Source of the DNA: Marchantia polymorpha subsp. ruderalis
Taxonomy: Eukaryota > Streptophyta > Marchantiopsida > Marchantiales > Marchantiaceae
Assembly (NCBI GenBank): GCA_037833965.1
Contig: AP031356.1
Coordinates: forward strand, 12,546,501-12,610,500
Direction: 5' to 3'
DNA length: 64,000 nt
Part shown: one piece after another, positions 24,134-38,255 of the stretch
Numbering within the stretch: position 1 is the stretch's first letter
Layout: every line of letters begins with the position of its first letter
Program-made: the position numbers and the translations under genes
Notes under the pieces: model-generated
Seen by the model: the letters and a program-made list of their open reading frames with translations, nothing else
What the model was told of the DNA's origin: nothing
Database searches by the model: none

Positions 24134-26892
24134 TATCAAATCCCAAGAGGTTTGAAATGTTTGCAAATCATGCATTGAATACATTTGATTGTCTGCATAT
24201 ATTATTTCTTCAAAGTTGACTGATGTGAAACAATTCAAAATGTATGCAAAGAACACTAAATATTTGTTAATTGATTATTGTGAGTAGATAAAAACAATTA
24301 CAATTACCTAGAAAAATAAAATTTTGATGTTATGTTTGCTTTTAATGTGATCATATATATATATAATATTCAAAAAAAATAAATAAATTTAAAAAATATC
24401 AATGTAATCAAATAAAAATAGAAATTTTATGTAATCATTAAAACATGCAATATTTCAATATTTTGTAATTTTTTAAAGATATTATCATTAAATATATGAA
24501 ATTGAATATCATATCAAAATTTTATATTTTGATCATATTTTTTGATACAAAATGATTTTAACTTACAAATTTAATATTATTCGAAAAAAATATTTATTTG
24601 ATAGTATTAGATTTATCATCAAAACTTACTGAAATCATTGTTTAATTATATAACACACTTGTTGTTTACATAATACTTTTTGAATTTTTTTAATATATTA
24701 TACATACTCTAAAATTAAAAACTTGTGTATGATATCTTAATAAATGACTAACATATGCATAAAGATGTTTTTTTATCAAATTTTTTATAGTCTATATATT
24801 AAATAAATGTGTTGTGCACATATTTTTTATTACAATGCATGTCTAAATTTACATATATAACAATAAAAAAATTATAATAATTAAAGAAATCATAATATTA
24901 TTTCACTAAAATAGTAATTCTGGCTAAATGTGTTTTAATATAAAAAAGTCAATTTTTTGCAACAAATTTCATCATTTTGGCACTAAACTATTTTTATTTC
25001 AATAAAATCAATTTAATGATATATAATTCACAATCATAATTTACATTTGAATGTTACTTAGGATTATAAAAAATAGTAAATCAAGGTTTAAACAGAGATT
25101 TGATAAAATTAGTATTGAAATCAATATCATTTTTTCATTTCAAATTTTTTCATGGGATCCAACATCTATGTCATCAAATGTCAATATAAATTATATCAAT
25201 TTATAGTTTAGTTGATATGAATATGAATATAGATTCATTTAAAATTACACATAAAATTTAATGCACCAAAATGCAATAGAATAGTTAGTGAATATTTTTT
25301 ATACATTAAAACTGTCAGATATTCAAGTTTTCTAATTCAAGTAAATTATATATTAAAAATCTTAAAACTTCAAATTTAAGTTTGAATCTTGAAAGATATG
25401 AAATTTGTTTGTGGTCTTGTATGACAACACGAGTTTAACAAATGTCTATGAGTGCTATGTCATCAAATCTGATTGTTAACAAATTTGATCATGTTTTCAA
25501 TAAAAAATCAATTAAATGATTAAATTTCGAAATTAAATATTTAAATCATGCATATTATCATTTTTATTATTATGAATGAATGAATGACATAGTTGAATTT
25601 TGATTAGACTTTTCTATAACTAATAAACTAATAATGTTACATAAAAACCCATTTAAGATTCAATGTCTTTGTTGTAAAAAATCTTAACACTTACTAATGA
25701 AAAATTCAATATATTCTAAGGTAAATTTTTTGAAAAGATCATTTTAAACATTGAAATTTTTTATAATATTTTTATCCTTGATGTAGATGAAATTAAATGG
25801 AATCAAAATTCTTAGATATATCATTAAAAATCATCATCATCATAATGAATAAAATTTTGAAATTTATTGGTACATTTTTTTGGTAATAAATCATAAAAAA
25901 AGAATCAAAAGATCTAAAGCATATGAAATTTTCTATCCAAAAAATAATTGAAAATAAATTTTAATGTAAACTAATTTTAATACGAGTTATGATATATATT
26001 AAATTAATTTTACTTATTGATATATAAAAAAATTTTCTCTTTATTTTAAAAATTATTATAATTTTTCTGTTAAAAAATGGTTATGCAAGTTTTTTAATCA
26101 AAATATAATTTTTGATATTATATTTTTCAAACAATTATTTGTATAAATTATCAAATAAAAAATATATAATTTATCTCATAATAATCAAATTCAGTGTATT
26201 AAATACTACTATTAAGAACTAAACATATAAACTAAATGTTAGTTTCCATATTATAAACTAGAAAAAGCCATGTCAAATTTTGAAAATAATAATGAATATA
26301 AGATTCTTTCAAGATAGTAAATAAATTGTTAAAGATGTATTGCATATATTTGTAAAATATTAAAAATTAATATCATCAAATATATAATTTAATACACATT
26401 ACAAAACAATTTAAAATGTTTGTAGATTGAAATCTTAAATCGTTTGCATATGATGAAATATCGACTGATGTTATAAAGTGATTTTTTTGGAAATTTATAA
26501 TAGAATTTACTTTAAATTATGTATATTTATCTACATTGATAAGATGATTCAAAAATATATATTTAAAGCACAAAAAAATAACTTCATGAATCCTTTATTG
26601 ACTATATGAAAATTCTAGACTTTATAGTATATAAGTTTTTTTCCAATAATGAATATAGATATTCATTTATTTGAAAGAAATATTTTCTTAGTAATAATCA
26701 TGATAAATCTTTAACTCTTTGTAATTTGTTAATTTATGTTATCTAACATTGCAGATGAAAAAATTATGAGGTTAGATATCTTAAATAATGAAAATCTTAT
26801 TAAAATTTAAATCATATTATCATCCATATATTGATTATTAATTGATATATAATTGATTTTTTATTTATCAAATTTGACTTCCAATTTGTCAC

Positions 26893-26928
<36 letters not shown>

Positions 26929-29900
26929 CTTATTATTATTCAAAACATTAAATTTGAATTTTGATATTTTTATTTTAAATTTTTAGTGCATTATTTGGAT
27001 GCTAACTATTTTCATCCAACTTTGAATTGGGTATAATTTTTGCTATCTTTTTAAATTTATCATTTTTATTCAAAATATGATGCTTTGTCATATAACTTTT
27101 TTAAAAATGATAGATATCTTACATTGAAGTTGCATGATGATATTTTGATCCAAAAAATATATTTTTTCATGAAATTTTATATAGGTGTGAAGATATAATA
27201 TAGAAAAATTGACAAAAGCAACAAATACAGGTGATATGACGTTTCAATCACTCGCTCAAAACTACTGGCTCAATTTAGTTTTCAGCAAGTGATTTAAAAC
27301 TAAACTGCAATCAATTCAAACACATTACAACATTCGGATTTCAAAATTCAAACTTCATAATTCGCAACTGAATGCTAGCATGGTATGTCTCATAACCTAC
27401 AAGCTCTATAGAAAGTGTTGAGATTTTAATGTTGGCAACGGCAAAGTTGCTTGAAAATTTGGTCGTTTTTCAAGATATCAAAATTGAGGAGTAAGAAGAA
27501 ATGTGCAAACTGATGCGGCTGGAGTTGATATGATTTAGTGCAAATGTTAGAATCAACAACAATGTCATCATCGTCACAGTCAAAGTCAGACAACAAATAG
27601 AAATACAACATGAATGGAAAAAAAATATGACATGATAAATTCAAGATGACAATGTATTTATCACTTGGTTAAGAAGTAGAATAAAATTGATATTGTGCAA
27701 TGTGTGAACATTGTGGAATATTTTTGATGACAAGCTTAACAAGTTGATACATCATGTTTTGCATCGATGTAATTTGGAATTTCAAAGTAGAGTTGAATAT
27801 ATGAAGAGTGAACTTTAAAACAATCATGAATCTCAATGCAATCAACGATCACATTGAAATTAGGCTTGGAAGCATAACAAATGTTTTTGCTGCGGTACAA
27901 ACAGTGATTATTGTCAAAGTTTTTCAATGTGCTAATGAATGCAAACGTACAATATAATCATCAGTATTATATTTTAAACATTTTGATTACCTTCAACAAT
28001 GTATTCAATGTGTATTCTAACAAAAAATTTGCAGTATTTATCAGTGATTTCAATTCCATCAACAAAATAATAGTCTAAGATCGATTATTATAAAAACGAT
28101 TCAATTAGTGTTTGCTGAAGTTTGGAGATCAGCCCATCAACAATGTGGCACTTACAATGAAAGGATGAAAAGATGTTTGCCAACACTTTGCACCAAGCTG
28201 TGATCATTATCACAGCGTGGTGATAATGATCACAATGCTCCCCCATGCCCGTTAGCCTGGCCTGCCCCACCCCCGACATTCTTACAAGAATCAATTTGTA
28301 CACTATAGAATGACGTTTTATCAAGAACTTGGATTTGAATTTCACAAAGTGGATTCAACAGAATTTGTGCTATGTTCTACCGTTCTTTGTCAAAAGCATC
28401 ACTCTGTCAGCCTGAATCTGCCCAAGCGCATGGGGTACATGATTGAATCTTTGTTCCTCGTGCGGATGTCCAGCCATAATTCTTTGTGAGTCTGCGTTGC
28501 TCCAGTCAACTTGAATTTGCAGGCGGATAAGAAGCAACATGGCCGTGGACGGACACTATGATGTAATTGACTCTGTCTTTATCTCTCATTTGTCCGAGGA
28601 GACTTGACTGTTGAGTGTGCACGTACATAGCCATTCAAAGGTGCACTTGCAGTTGGTCAACCTGTAAAATGCATTATCTCCAAGATGATGAGTTTGATGA
28701 GCGTGGTGATGATGATGATCATCACGTTCATCATGAGCGTGATCATCAAGATCATGAGCATTGCAAAAATAGTTGATATTGTCAACTAAAAAAAGTATTC
28801 AATCATTGACAAAAAACTGTAACCTTTGTATTAAATAGTCCAATAACCATAATCAGAATGAGAAGTAATATGGCCTGCTTGCACACAATCATTGATCTTT
28901 TGTGCTGTTGTCTCTATCATCTTAATATGATAACGAAAGATATTTTAGGTCAAAATACTATGAATCAAGTCTTCGAGAGAAATTGCAAATTGATCAACTT
29001 TTTCACGAGTTCTTATTATTGGACGATACAACTCAAGACCTGGAATAAGGAAAACAACATAAATTTTTGTCAAGGTTTTATAAAACACAATGGTCATCAC
29101 TATGGTCATATGTCTTGATGTCTCATCATATCACAAAGGTTTTCAACATTGCATGAACAAGTCAAAGCTAGCCAACGAGCCAATCAACAAGTACATCTCC
29201 AAGTTATTGCAATACGATTATCACTTTGAAGTCAACAAAGAGATTGCAAGCTCATCAAGTCGATTGTTGACAATATAGCTCGTATTGAGCAATATTCTAT
29301 CACATTAGATCAAATTTTTGCTGAACTCATCAAACTTTACATAATTATGAAGAATGTGTACATTTTGAAAATTGCTATTGTTTCAAGTCTCACCTTATCA
29401 AAATGTTTTGAAAGAGTACTTCCGAGTTTGATCATCCAATATCAACTGCAATAGCTTCATGGCCCAAATTATCAAGATTATATAAAGATCACTTTTGAGT
29501 TTGATCATACAATGTGCAGCTCTTTTTTTAATCCTTAATATCCATTCGTTGCCCTTTCAAAAATAAAATACTTACAATGACATTTGGAAGTATATTGCAA
29601 ATTTTGTGAAAGTATAGAGTTTCGTCGAGATCTCACTTGTAGCAAAATTACACAACTACATCAATAGAAAACTTCACAAAGAATTCAAACAAAAATTTCA
29701 CAATTCATTTTTGACATTCTATTGTGGGTGCAAAGACTTTTCATGAATTTGCTATGAAACTTTTTTTCATACCTCCTCCTAATGTCATAGTGAAACGATT
29801 GTTTTCACAACTATCACTATAAAAAAACAATTTACAATGGCATGAGGATTAAATGCATAAAGATGATTTTCATACTAGGATAATAACTTTATTTACAAGC

Positions 29901-30400
29901 CAAAACTTTGTTTAACATCATCTGCACTATTGACAATGTATCAAGAGAGTTCATTCATTATAACTTTTGAAGAAGATGAAGATATAGATTGAAGTATTGA
30001 TTTTAAAAGATATTAATACAATTTTGAATTGGTTAGATACTCATTACAATTAAGTATTAAGTAAGTCATAAGTATTAAATTGGTATGTATATGATTTGTT
30101 GTCATGAGATGTTCTATTTTGTGCTATAAACTCCAACACTACCATAGGTCATTTACAAACAACGCATGACAATCATGACCCTCGTTGTGGGTGGGATGGA
30201 AGTGCGGAAAGGCTCTCATACCCTCTGCCTATCATAACCAAAATAGTCCTGGAAAGAGGATTCAGCCAGGAAAATCTTGAGCGGGCTTCCCGAAGTCTGT
30301 ACACAGCTCCTTCATTAAAATTTTCAATTCTACCAATATTGTGCCAACGATTTGGTATTATAATATCAATGAAGGGTCTACATTTACAATGACTTGGTTT
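24134..30400. other. Long AT-rich gene desert
   Basis: Strongly AT-rich DNA with no gene recognised on either strand. It has frequent short A and T runs and a TA dinucleotide microsatellite at about 26,896-26,925. A perfect 15-bp inverted repeat lies at 28,199-28,234, and ATC/ATG-rich stretches at about 28,690-28,760. From about 27,400 to 29,950 composition is slightly less extreme, and short open frames appear in both strands without any recognisable motif; this may be old transposon debris. Confidence 0.6.
28199..28234. repeat. Perfect inverted repeat (15-bp arms, 6-nt loop)
   Basis: TGTGATCATTATCAC at 28,199-28,213 is the exact reverse complement of GTGATAATGATCACA at 28,220-28,234. It stands alone in non-coding DNA. 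Confidence 0.85.
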
Positions 30401-31170
30401 TTTAGTTCCATATTAACACCTTATTAAAGGTACCCACGTTCTACCGTACTCTGCCGGTCGTTTGGGATGACGATGACAGAAACAAAGGTTCCTGTGCCCC
30501 ACACGATATTTTGTCATATGAATGTGAACTGGAAAATCTGTGCAGACTGTCTGCAAAAGCAGATTTCGGCTCGTCATAAAAAACGATTTCGGAAAATAGA
30601 ATCGTCTCCTTCTGGAGACCCGAGAAGGTCGTCGGAACGTGTAGGAAAAACTCAAGCCCGTATTTGCTTCTACGTCTACATTGCACTCCGGTGGTCTCAG
30701 AATTGTCACTTGTCCTTCGGACTATGGAACAATTCTCGTTTTGGCAAAAGATATGGTCTTGCCAGCACGAGCAGCCATACTGCTGCAACAAAGGAAGAGA
30801 GGATATGGATGCACGAGTTAATTTTGGAGGTAAGAGTATAAGTGGCCGTGAAAGCGTTCACAGGATCGCCGCAGAACACAAACCCGCTGTAATACGCACG
30901 CACGCAAGCACCCAGCCAGCCAGCCACTCTCGGCCTCACTTCAGTTAAGAACCACTACATCTATTCTAAGAGTCTGAAAGTGGAATTGACCTGTTTGAAT
31001 TGCTACGACGAAGCCTCTTCTTACGTATGATGATACTCACGCGCTCATGCATGTTTGACAACATCAGTCACTCATTCACAGAGAGGAATCATGGGACTTT
31101 GAGCCATTCGGCGCCATGTACAATGTTTTTGGTGTCGAGTCGAGTCGAATCGAGGAAGCAATCACTGGAG
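30401..31170. other. Region downstream of AOX, including its 3' UTR
   Basis: This region lies 3' of the AOX stop codon. Overlapping open frames occur on both strands at 30,413-30,950, but none shows a family motif. The adjacent part is most likely the 3' UTR of AOX. Confidence 0.4.
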
Positions 31171-31306
31171 TCACTGGTATCCCACCGGCGCCGGGTGTTC
31201 GTGCAGCTGCTTGCCTTGCTTGCGTATATCCTGCAAGCCACGTTCCGACGACGGAAGGTCAGTCAGCATCGAGAGACCGAAAGCATTCGGACGACGAGGG
31301 ATGAGA

Positions 31307-31341
<35 letters not shown>

Positions 31342-33060
31342 CGCGGCGAAGTGCTGGACATCGCGGTGGTGGGCTTCGTCGGCGCGCACGACGATGATGA
31401 CGTCGCGGAGGCGGGCGTCCGGGGGGAGGCGCCAGTAGTCGATGGCGATGGCCGGGGCGGGAACGTTCTCGATTTCACCGCGGTCGACGGCGGCCAGGTA
31501 GCGCGTGTAGGAGTGGACGGCAACCTCCTCCAGGTAGCCGGCGAGGCGGTGCGCCAGCTGCGGCGACAGCAGGTAGAGCGCCATGTAGGCGTTGAAGAAG
31601 ACGCCCTGCACGACGATCACCAGCGCGCGCTCGTACCACCGCGGCTCGCAGATCTCCATGAACGTCATCAGATGCATGCGCTCGTTCTCCGCCTCCTCCA
31701 GCAGCGCCTTGATCCAGCCGCCGCTGTGCTCGAACCGGCGCAGCGAGCGCAGGTGCAGCAGCATCCCCCCGACCATTCCCGGGATGGCCGCCACCGTCTC
31801 CAGCAGCACCGCGTGGCAGCCCCATCGTTCCTGCGCAGCCAGCCCCCGAGTCACCTCTCTGTGGTGCAGCGCATTCTCGATTCTGATTCTGACTGCAGAA
31901 ATTGCGTTCGATCTGATCATTATTTACGTCCGTGCAATTTGCGATCCCCCGGCGAGGCTTAGCCGTTCGAGTCTGAACCGAGCGACGAGACTAGCTCGTT
32001 CGATTGATTCTATGATTCATCAATTAGATTAGTGGTTCCGACCGGAGCAGCAGCATTCATCGCTCAATGGACGCACATTTTTCAGCATCGATGCCTCTCA
32101 GTGGCTTTACTCGAAAATGCAATGTACCTGGAAAAACGCCTCCGACATTGGGGTGAGGATTTTCCCGACGAGAATGTGAGCGAATTTGTCACCAAAGCTC
32201 GTCGGCTTATAATGCTTGTCCACGTCGATCGTAACATCCGTCGGATGCGTCTCCGTCGGCTGCACATAATACAAGCATAATCCATTCAATTTCTAAGCTC
32301 CTTTCGACAACCGAGCATGTTCACGGATGAGCGACACAGGTCAGGCAGGACGTAGGTAGAAGAAGAGATGATCTCGAGGGGAAGAATCTCATTGCATCAG
32401 ATGAGATGAGCCTCGTAGAGCTAGCTAGCACGATGAACAGCTAGCTCGTAGAACTCACGGCAAGAGCTTCCAGGTGCATCTCGACAAGAAGTAGGAGAAT
32501 TCAGCTCAATTTGGCTGTGAACTAATTCGTGCTGGAAAGTGAATCAAAAGAGAGAGAAAGAGAATTGGGAGTCCATGAGGTGATTCGAGTGACAGAGAGG
32601 TCGCCAGTCAGCCAGTCAGTCAGTGAGCCAACAAGGGCAGTCGGTGTGAAGTACTACGCACCCTGAAGCAGTTCCAAGGCCAAGGGCTGCCGTCGTCCCT
32701 GGTGAACTTCTTGGGGACGATCCCCCAGTATTGAGATCGGACCAGCTCGTGCTTATCGTCATTCTGAGCTTCTTCATCTCGCCGAGCCGAAGACGCCTCG
32801 CTCGAGTAGCTTCGATGCCACCTCGTGCCTCCTCCTGCGAGGGGGCCGTATGAAATCTGCCGTCCCGTCAGGAGAAATCCCGAGCGGTCTCCGTGACCGC
32901 TATGTCGTGGTGGTGGTCCTGGTTCGACCCAATTTCGTGCGAGCAATTTACTGCTGGGAGCTACGTGAGGCGCGATACTCGATCGTCCTCGATCGACGAT
33001 CAGCACCCCCAACCTCTGCCATGCCCGCCGCGACGACGACGATCTGCAAATCAGTGACAT
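31171..33060 (-). CDS. AOX: Mitochondrial alternative oxidase
   Basis: AOX is the diiron ubiquinol oxidase of the mitochondrial inner membrane, passing electrons to oxygen without proton pumping. Exons: 32662-33060, 32128-32259, 31342-31830, 31171-31230, all in phase 0, giving 359 codons. The start at 33,060 begins [18 protein letters not shown], an Arg/Ser-rich mitochondrial presequence. Diiron ligands fall at E188 ([10 protein letters not shown]), E227 and H230 (AENERMH), E278 (GYLEE), E329 and H332 (RADEAHHRD), the same spacing as in plant AOX1. Both regulatory cysteines are present: CysI as C131 (WPWNCFR) and CysII as C182 (ERWGC). The C-terminus is [10 protein letters not shown]. The third exon is GC-rich. 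The last intron (31,231-31,341) is 111 nt, in phase and without stops, and contains a GA/CT microsatellite. Confidence 0.97.
31309..31338. repeat. GA/CT microsatellite in last AOX intron
   Basis: About 15 uninterrupted GA units lie just inside the 5' splice site of the last AOX intron. Read on the coding strand they form a CT tract encoding alternating Ser-Leu if the intron is retained. Confidence 0.9.
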
Positions 33061-36000
33061 GTTCTCTCGCTTGCGTGAAAATAAATCGGAGTCCCTCTGC
33101 GGGAAGGTCGTAAATACTGCGAGGCCTTCCTTCCAGTCCTCCCTCGGGCCTTTTACTCGGTTTCACACTGTCGCTCCCCGGACCTGGTTTATATTTCCAG
33201 TTGCCACGCGTTGTCGGTTCTTTTCGGGCCTTGGGCGAATCCCGATCATGGCCTCTCTGACGTACTTTAACCCCGAACATGTTGGACTCTAGTGCTTTCT
33301 TCGAGACGGGACGACCGTCCAAGGCTGGACCGGAGGTCACAAGGTCAATCGGTGGACGCGCGACCCGCGGCCTTGAGCCCGTGAACGGGAACAAGATCAG
33401 ATCACAGCGAGGCTCGAACTATAGTACCGAAATATTGTTGAGCGTGGTTGCAATATTCCAGTCATCCTGAATATTGCCACATTATTCAGTGTAATCAAAT
33501 GCATTCAAAACGAGAGTTATGAACAAGAAAATATTATTGACCACGTGACTCTGAACCCTGAATCGAAAGTGATCTAAATCATTAATTTTAAATAGTTTCT
33601 TTATATTACAAGGTTGAGATAAAATAAAATTTATCATATATAGAATAAATTGATAATCTTATCTTAATATTATATATGTTGTATAACATACGCATAAAAT
33701 ATGATACTCTTGAACTCTTGATTTTGTCCATTCATTTTTACTTTTACAAAATATGATACTGCTTAACATTTGATTTTGTCCATTCCTTTTTACTTGTCCG
33801 GATTTTTTTATCTTATACACTTGACTACTTAATATTCATATGTACGAAGTGTATTTGACCTCGAACAACAGGACAAACTAAACACTACTAAAGAGGAAGT
33901 AAGTCTTCTCCGAATGACTTTAGTTACCTGCTGGAGAGTGACTCTGGTCCTTAAGCTCGTATAGAATGGATGAACATTTTACTCACAAACTTGACTTTGG
34001 GATCTCCATGTTTTCTTACACTCTCCCTTCCATAACACGAAAGCCACGACATTGATATGGTATAAGATAGAGTTAAAAATGTACATGGACAATGAATGTT
34101 GGCTGAACCGTGCAGAAATAGGGCAGGAAAATCAGTGTGCATTTGGTGCAAGCAACCGAAAACTGAACCAACTAACTAAGGACCTTGAATCTTTCCTTTA
34201 ATTTTCGACACATGGAAATGAAAATAGAGAAAAGAAATTTATCTTCACGTCCGTGAGTTTTATAGAGATTCATGAATATGTTCACGGGTGTAAAGAAGAA
34301 CAATCTGTACTGTAGAAACTCCAAATTTCCAATGGAAGAACATTTTTAAAATGGGCAAAACTTTTGGGTCCGCGGAAGGTTGTTGGTCGAAGATTAAGGT
34401 CCAATAAAGAACCCAATTTCAAACTGTCGCCAGACATAAGACCACGTTCCTAGACCGCCTAAAAGTAGATGGGTCGGTCCTGGTCTTGTGGCATGACTTC
34501 GTATTGAACTCAAGTCTGTGGAACCTTTTAGTAGTTTAGCTTCTCCCGAGGCCTAGAGAGAGAGCAGGTTCTAGTGGGAGTGTGTGATGTGAGCACATCA
34601 GATTGCCAACCATGGCAGCCAAAGAATTCGTACAACAGTATGCCTCGCCAATACTAATGTAAGCTTTTAGGGTTACCGGCAAAAGGTAGACGTAAAAAGT
34701 TAAAGGTTTGGCTAGAGATAAAGTAATGGATAAAATAAAAATAGAGCCAAATAGAGATAATATTTTACTATTACAATGGACAAAATTCATTGAAATTCTC
34801 AATATGCTCGGATTCTAAAACTCCGCAACAATGGCACGTTCTTTATTGGCCCACTTCCTCTACCAAAGCTCACGCATCGATACGCCGCAATCCTTATCGC
34901 AACACCATTCCAACGAACCAACGAATTCAATTGTACCTTCTGCAGGTGAGTATTCCACATTCTTGCTCCACTCCCTTTCTCTGAACTCCTCTGGGTTAAA
35001 CACTTTTACTAAACAGATAAGTTACCCTCTTACCGAGTAATTTTTAAGTTTACCCTGTAAAGTTAACTTTTATAAATCTGTACTAGATAACTGGGTACAG
35101 ATTAAAGCGTAAAGGTGACTTAAAAGGTAATATAAAGTCCATGTCTTATCCGGTAAACTCTTGCTTTACCTTGCCGAGGCTTAACCAGCATCGATCGGTC
35201 ACTCACAAATTGGTCGTGGTATTCCGCCATGCACACATACATCCCTTTACCCTGAGTCTACGAGGTTAACAATCCGGTGGATACCGAGTGACAACCTTCA
35301 GTGTCCAATCCATGCTCGATCGGCAGAACTTTTTGGACTCTTGCACGGGCGGCTCGATGGGGTGTTCCCATCCTTTTCTGCAAGAACGTTTCGGCGATTC
35401 GCAGAACTCTCAGCAAGAGATACGAGTCCCAGATGTTGACTAAAGTGCGTTGCCATGTTCCCCCTCCTCAGTCCTGATGCTGTTGGCAATCTTCTCCAGG
35501 TTCCGTGTTGTCAGGACACATTAACGTTCGAGCAGCTCGGTCACCTCCACGTGTCAGATGGTGCAGAGCCGTAGCTTGGTGTGGACCTGTTGACAATCCC
35601 TTAATGTACTTCGGGCCGTTCCGAGGACGGGTTCCTCGACACGCTCCAGGCGTAGCGACCCCCTCGCTCCAAACGCTGCCCCAACGCCACGTCGTACCAC
35701 GTCCCCACCCTCAGCGCCTCTCGTCAACGTCGGTCGGTTGTATTGTCTCGGCCCGTGGAACCCCTTCCACGCTTCGGAGGTACAGAACTACGAAGGGGGA
35801 GGTTCAAAGGCGAGGACCACTCGGTGTAGATTTGACGACTCTATCAGAATGAAGGTCGTATGAAGTCAATGACAATCAGAATCTTTTCAGAGAAGACTCC
35901 GAGAGAGAATATTCAATCGTGGTGAGAATTAACGTGATCCGTCGAGCGTCTGCATTTTACACTGCTCGGTGGTTTAGATCGAAGTAGATGGAAAGTGAGA

Positions 36001-38255
36001 TGTGAACATCTTCCCTTTCCGGAAAGATGCAAGAATTTGACATCCTGAAAGTTCGAGAAGTAGATCGCACTCAGACCGGTTCATTCACATGATGACGTAA
36101 TTCTAGAGTCCCCAAATTTCTGAAAGTGCACCACAGTAGAACAATGATTTGTTCGCGAAATGAAGCATTGGATCACAGGACTCCGGACGGCTATTTTCTG
36201 GACTGAAGCCATTCTTGTCTTCTCTTATGAACACAACGAACTGAATTAGAAGGGTTTGGTGAAGTTGTGTATGTAACTGTTGCCATACTTTATTGCACAA
36301 GACAAGTACTGTACAAGTGGTAAGTGCACAAAGAGATGGTAAATTTGTTAAACCTTTTAAGACATATTGTATAACATAGAATTTTGAACATATTCTATTC
36401 AGTTTTTAATTAAAATTATGTTATACATTATAATTGTTAATTTTTAAAATTGGAATATTTAAATTCTTATTATTGTTGTTTAAGATGATTATAAAAAATA
36501 TCAATTTAATTCCTCTTGTAATTTACGTTTTAATTAAAAAATTTCTCTAAAGATTGATAGAAATTTCATATTTTTATAAAGTAACCCAAACGGAATTTTC
36601 TGACAATAAACCAAATCAGATAGTTTTTTTTTCCAATATTTTTTATTTAGGTTTTAATGAAAATAGGAATCAATAAATCAATAAAAAGAGATGCTCAATA
36701 ACTAGAAATTTGTTCAAATAGGGGACAATCTTCTCTTCAATTTGTATATTTACTACATTCAATGTTTTTCCCCCTTTTATAAAATGATGAGGATAACACT
36801 CTTGTAGATTTGGATATATTTACTGGATATGGAAATTCTTTTCTTGAAATAAAGTATAAGTAACAACACTACTACAAATCAAGATAAAGAAAGTTGAAAA
36901 ATAATAATAAACATTCATAGATTTAACCAAGTGGATAAAGTCTAGGCTTTTATATTGTTTGATAAGATACGAAGTTAAAGTTTAAGTTCTACTCATTTGG
37001 TTAGTGCAGACATTAACTTGTATCTTATCGCATAAAATATGTCAAACTGAGATTTCATGAGTAACTTTTATTGTCTATGAATACAAATTGAAAAGATTTT
37101 TTTTAAAAAATAAACTATTTTATGAATTTTTTTAAACAAATCATATTGATTCTTTAAATTTTTCATGATCTCAAAAGAATGACAGAAGAAATTTGTCATA
37201 TATTCATTTTATTCGTTATATCAATCTGTCTAAAGTTTTGAAGTACAGTTAAATGTCAAGTTAAATAAAAAAGATTACAAACATTGTTAGTGACAAATCT
37301 TTTTTTACTTAGATATCTCACAAATGAACTTGAAATAAAGGTACATAGTATTAATTTGAGAATATGTACTTTGATTACGTTATTTATGAACATACAAAAG
37401 TTACAAGTAAATTAATTATCTATGTCTTAATATCAACAAAACACTTATTCCAGTCATGTCCAAGTCAAGGAGGTTCTGCATACATTATATAGAGCTGGCG
37501 AAACACTTGTGCGGAGAATCAATTTTCAAGTCTCGTAACCTACACACCATGTTCATAACTGTAACCAGATGTAGGGTCATTGGTGACATTGTATAGCATC
37601 AACAAATTTTACACGTCGTAGCAGTAGCTATGGTAGTCAGATTAATTATGCTTATTACTAATGCCTGTAGAGTGATGTGGGCGTAAGATCCTGTTAAAAG
37701 GAACCTCCGCACTCCAATTCATGGGACAATTTTAAAGAGACTCGCAGCGATTAAAAACTCTTTCGGTCCCTGTGATAATTTTGATTTATGTAGAAAGTGC
37801 ATAATATTCGTAACATCCAACCAATAACGAATACGAAGTTGCGACAAAATACAACAAATTTAGATTTCAGTTTAACTATGTGGGATACATATCTTATGCG
37901 ACGACTGGCTTCTCGTACTACTTCTCTGAAAAAACGGCAATGGTATTTACACATAATAATGAACTACACTGCTACTTCAAGCTTCTTGAATCTAATCTAA
38001 GGTGTAAAACCAACAAAATAATGAGACTATGATACTGATTCCAGAGATTAAAGAACTCCAGTGAATCAAATCAATGACATGTTTTTTCCAGTCATTTATC
38101 TGCTATAAGACAGAAAGCCAGTCTACTACCGTTTTTTTCTATCAAGAAACCTTCCAGTTTGTCGACGGAGAGAATGTTCATCTAGATTTCTCTACAAAAT
38201 ATTGTACAAGCCCACATGTCGAACGTCTAAATTACCTTCTCGAGAGACATGACAA
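33061..38255. other. Intergenic region between AOX and the thioesterase gene
   Basis: The first ~400 bp upstream of the AOX start are GC-rich and should hold its promoter and 5' UTR. About 33,500-35,280 is AT-rich without recognisable genes. A second GC-rich block at about 35,290-35,860 is open in several frames on both strands but resembles no protein, and could be an old gene or transposon fragment. From 35,900 to 38,250 the DNA is again AT-rich and empty, apart from the 3' UTR expected next to 38,256. Confidence 0.5.

Noticed and set aside
31342-31830. Loss of the second regulatory cysteine of AOX, because MLLHL replaces the MLLHC of Arabidopsis
   Set aside because: Counting from the iron ligands shows CysII is the Cys of ERWGC (C182), which is present; the LHL position is a different, non-essential cysteine.
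31000-31962. 320-codon plus-strand frame
   Set aside because: It is antisense to AOX exons 3 and 4, whose diiron motifs and splice sites are certain. High GC in exon 3 keeps the opposite strand open.
33000-33430. Possible tRNA-like GGCTCGAACT sequence upstream of AOX
   Set aside because: No cloverleaf could be folded around it; acceptor and anticodon stems are missing.
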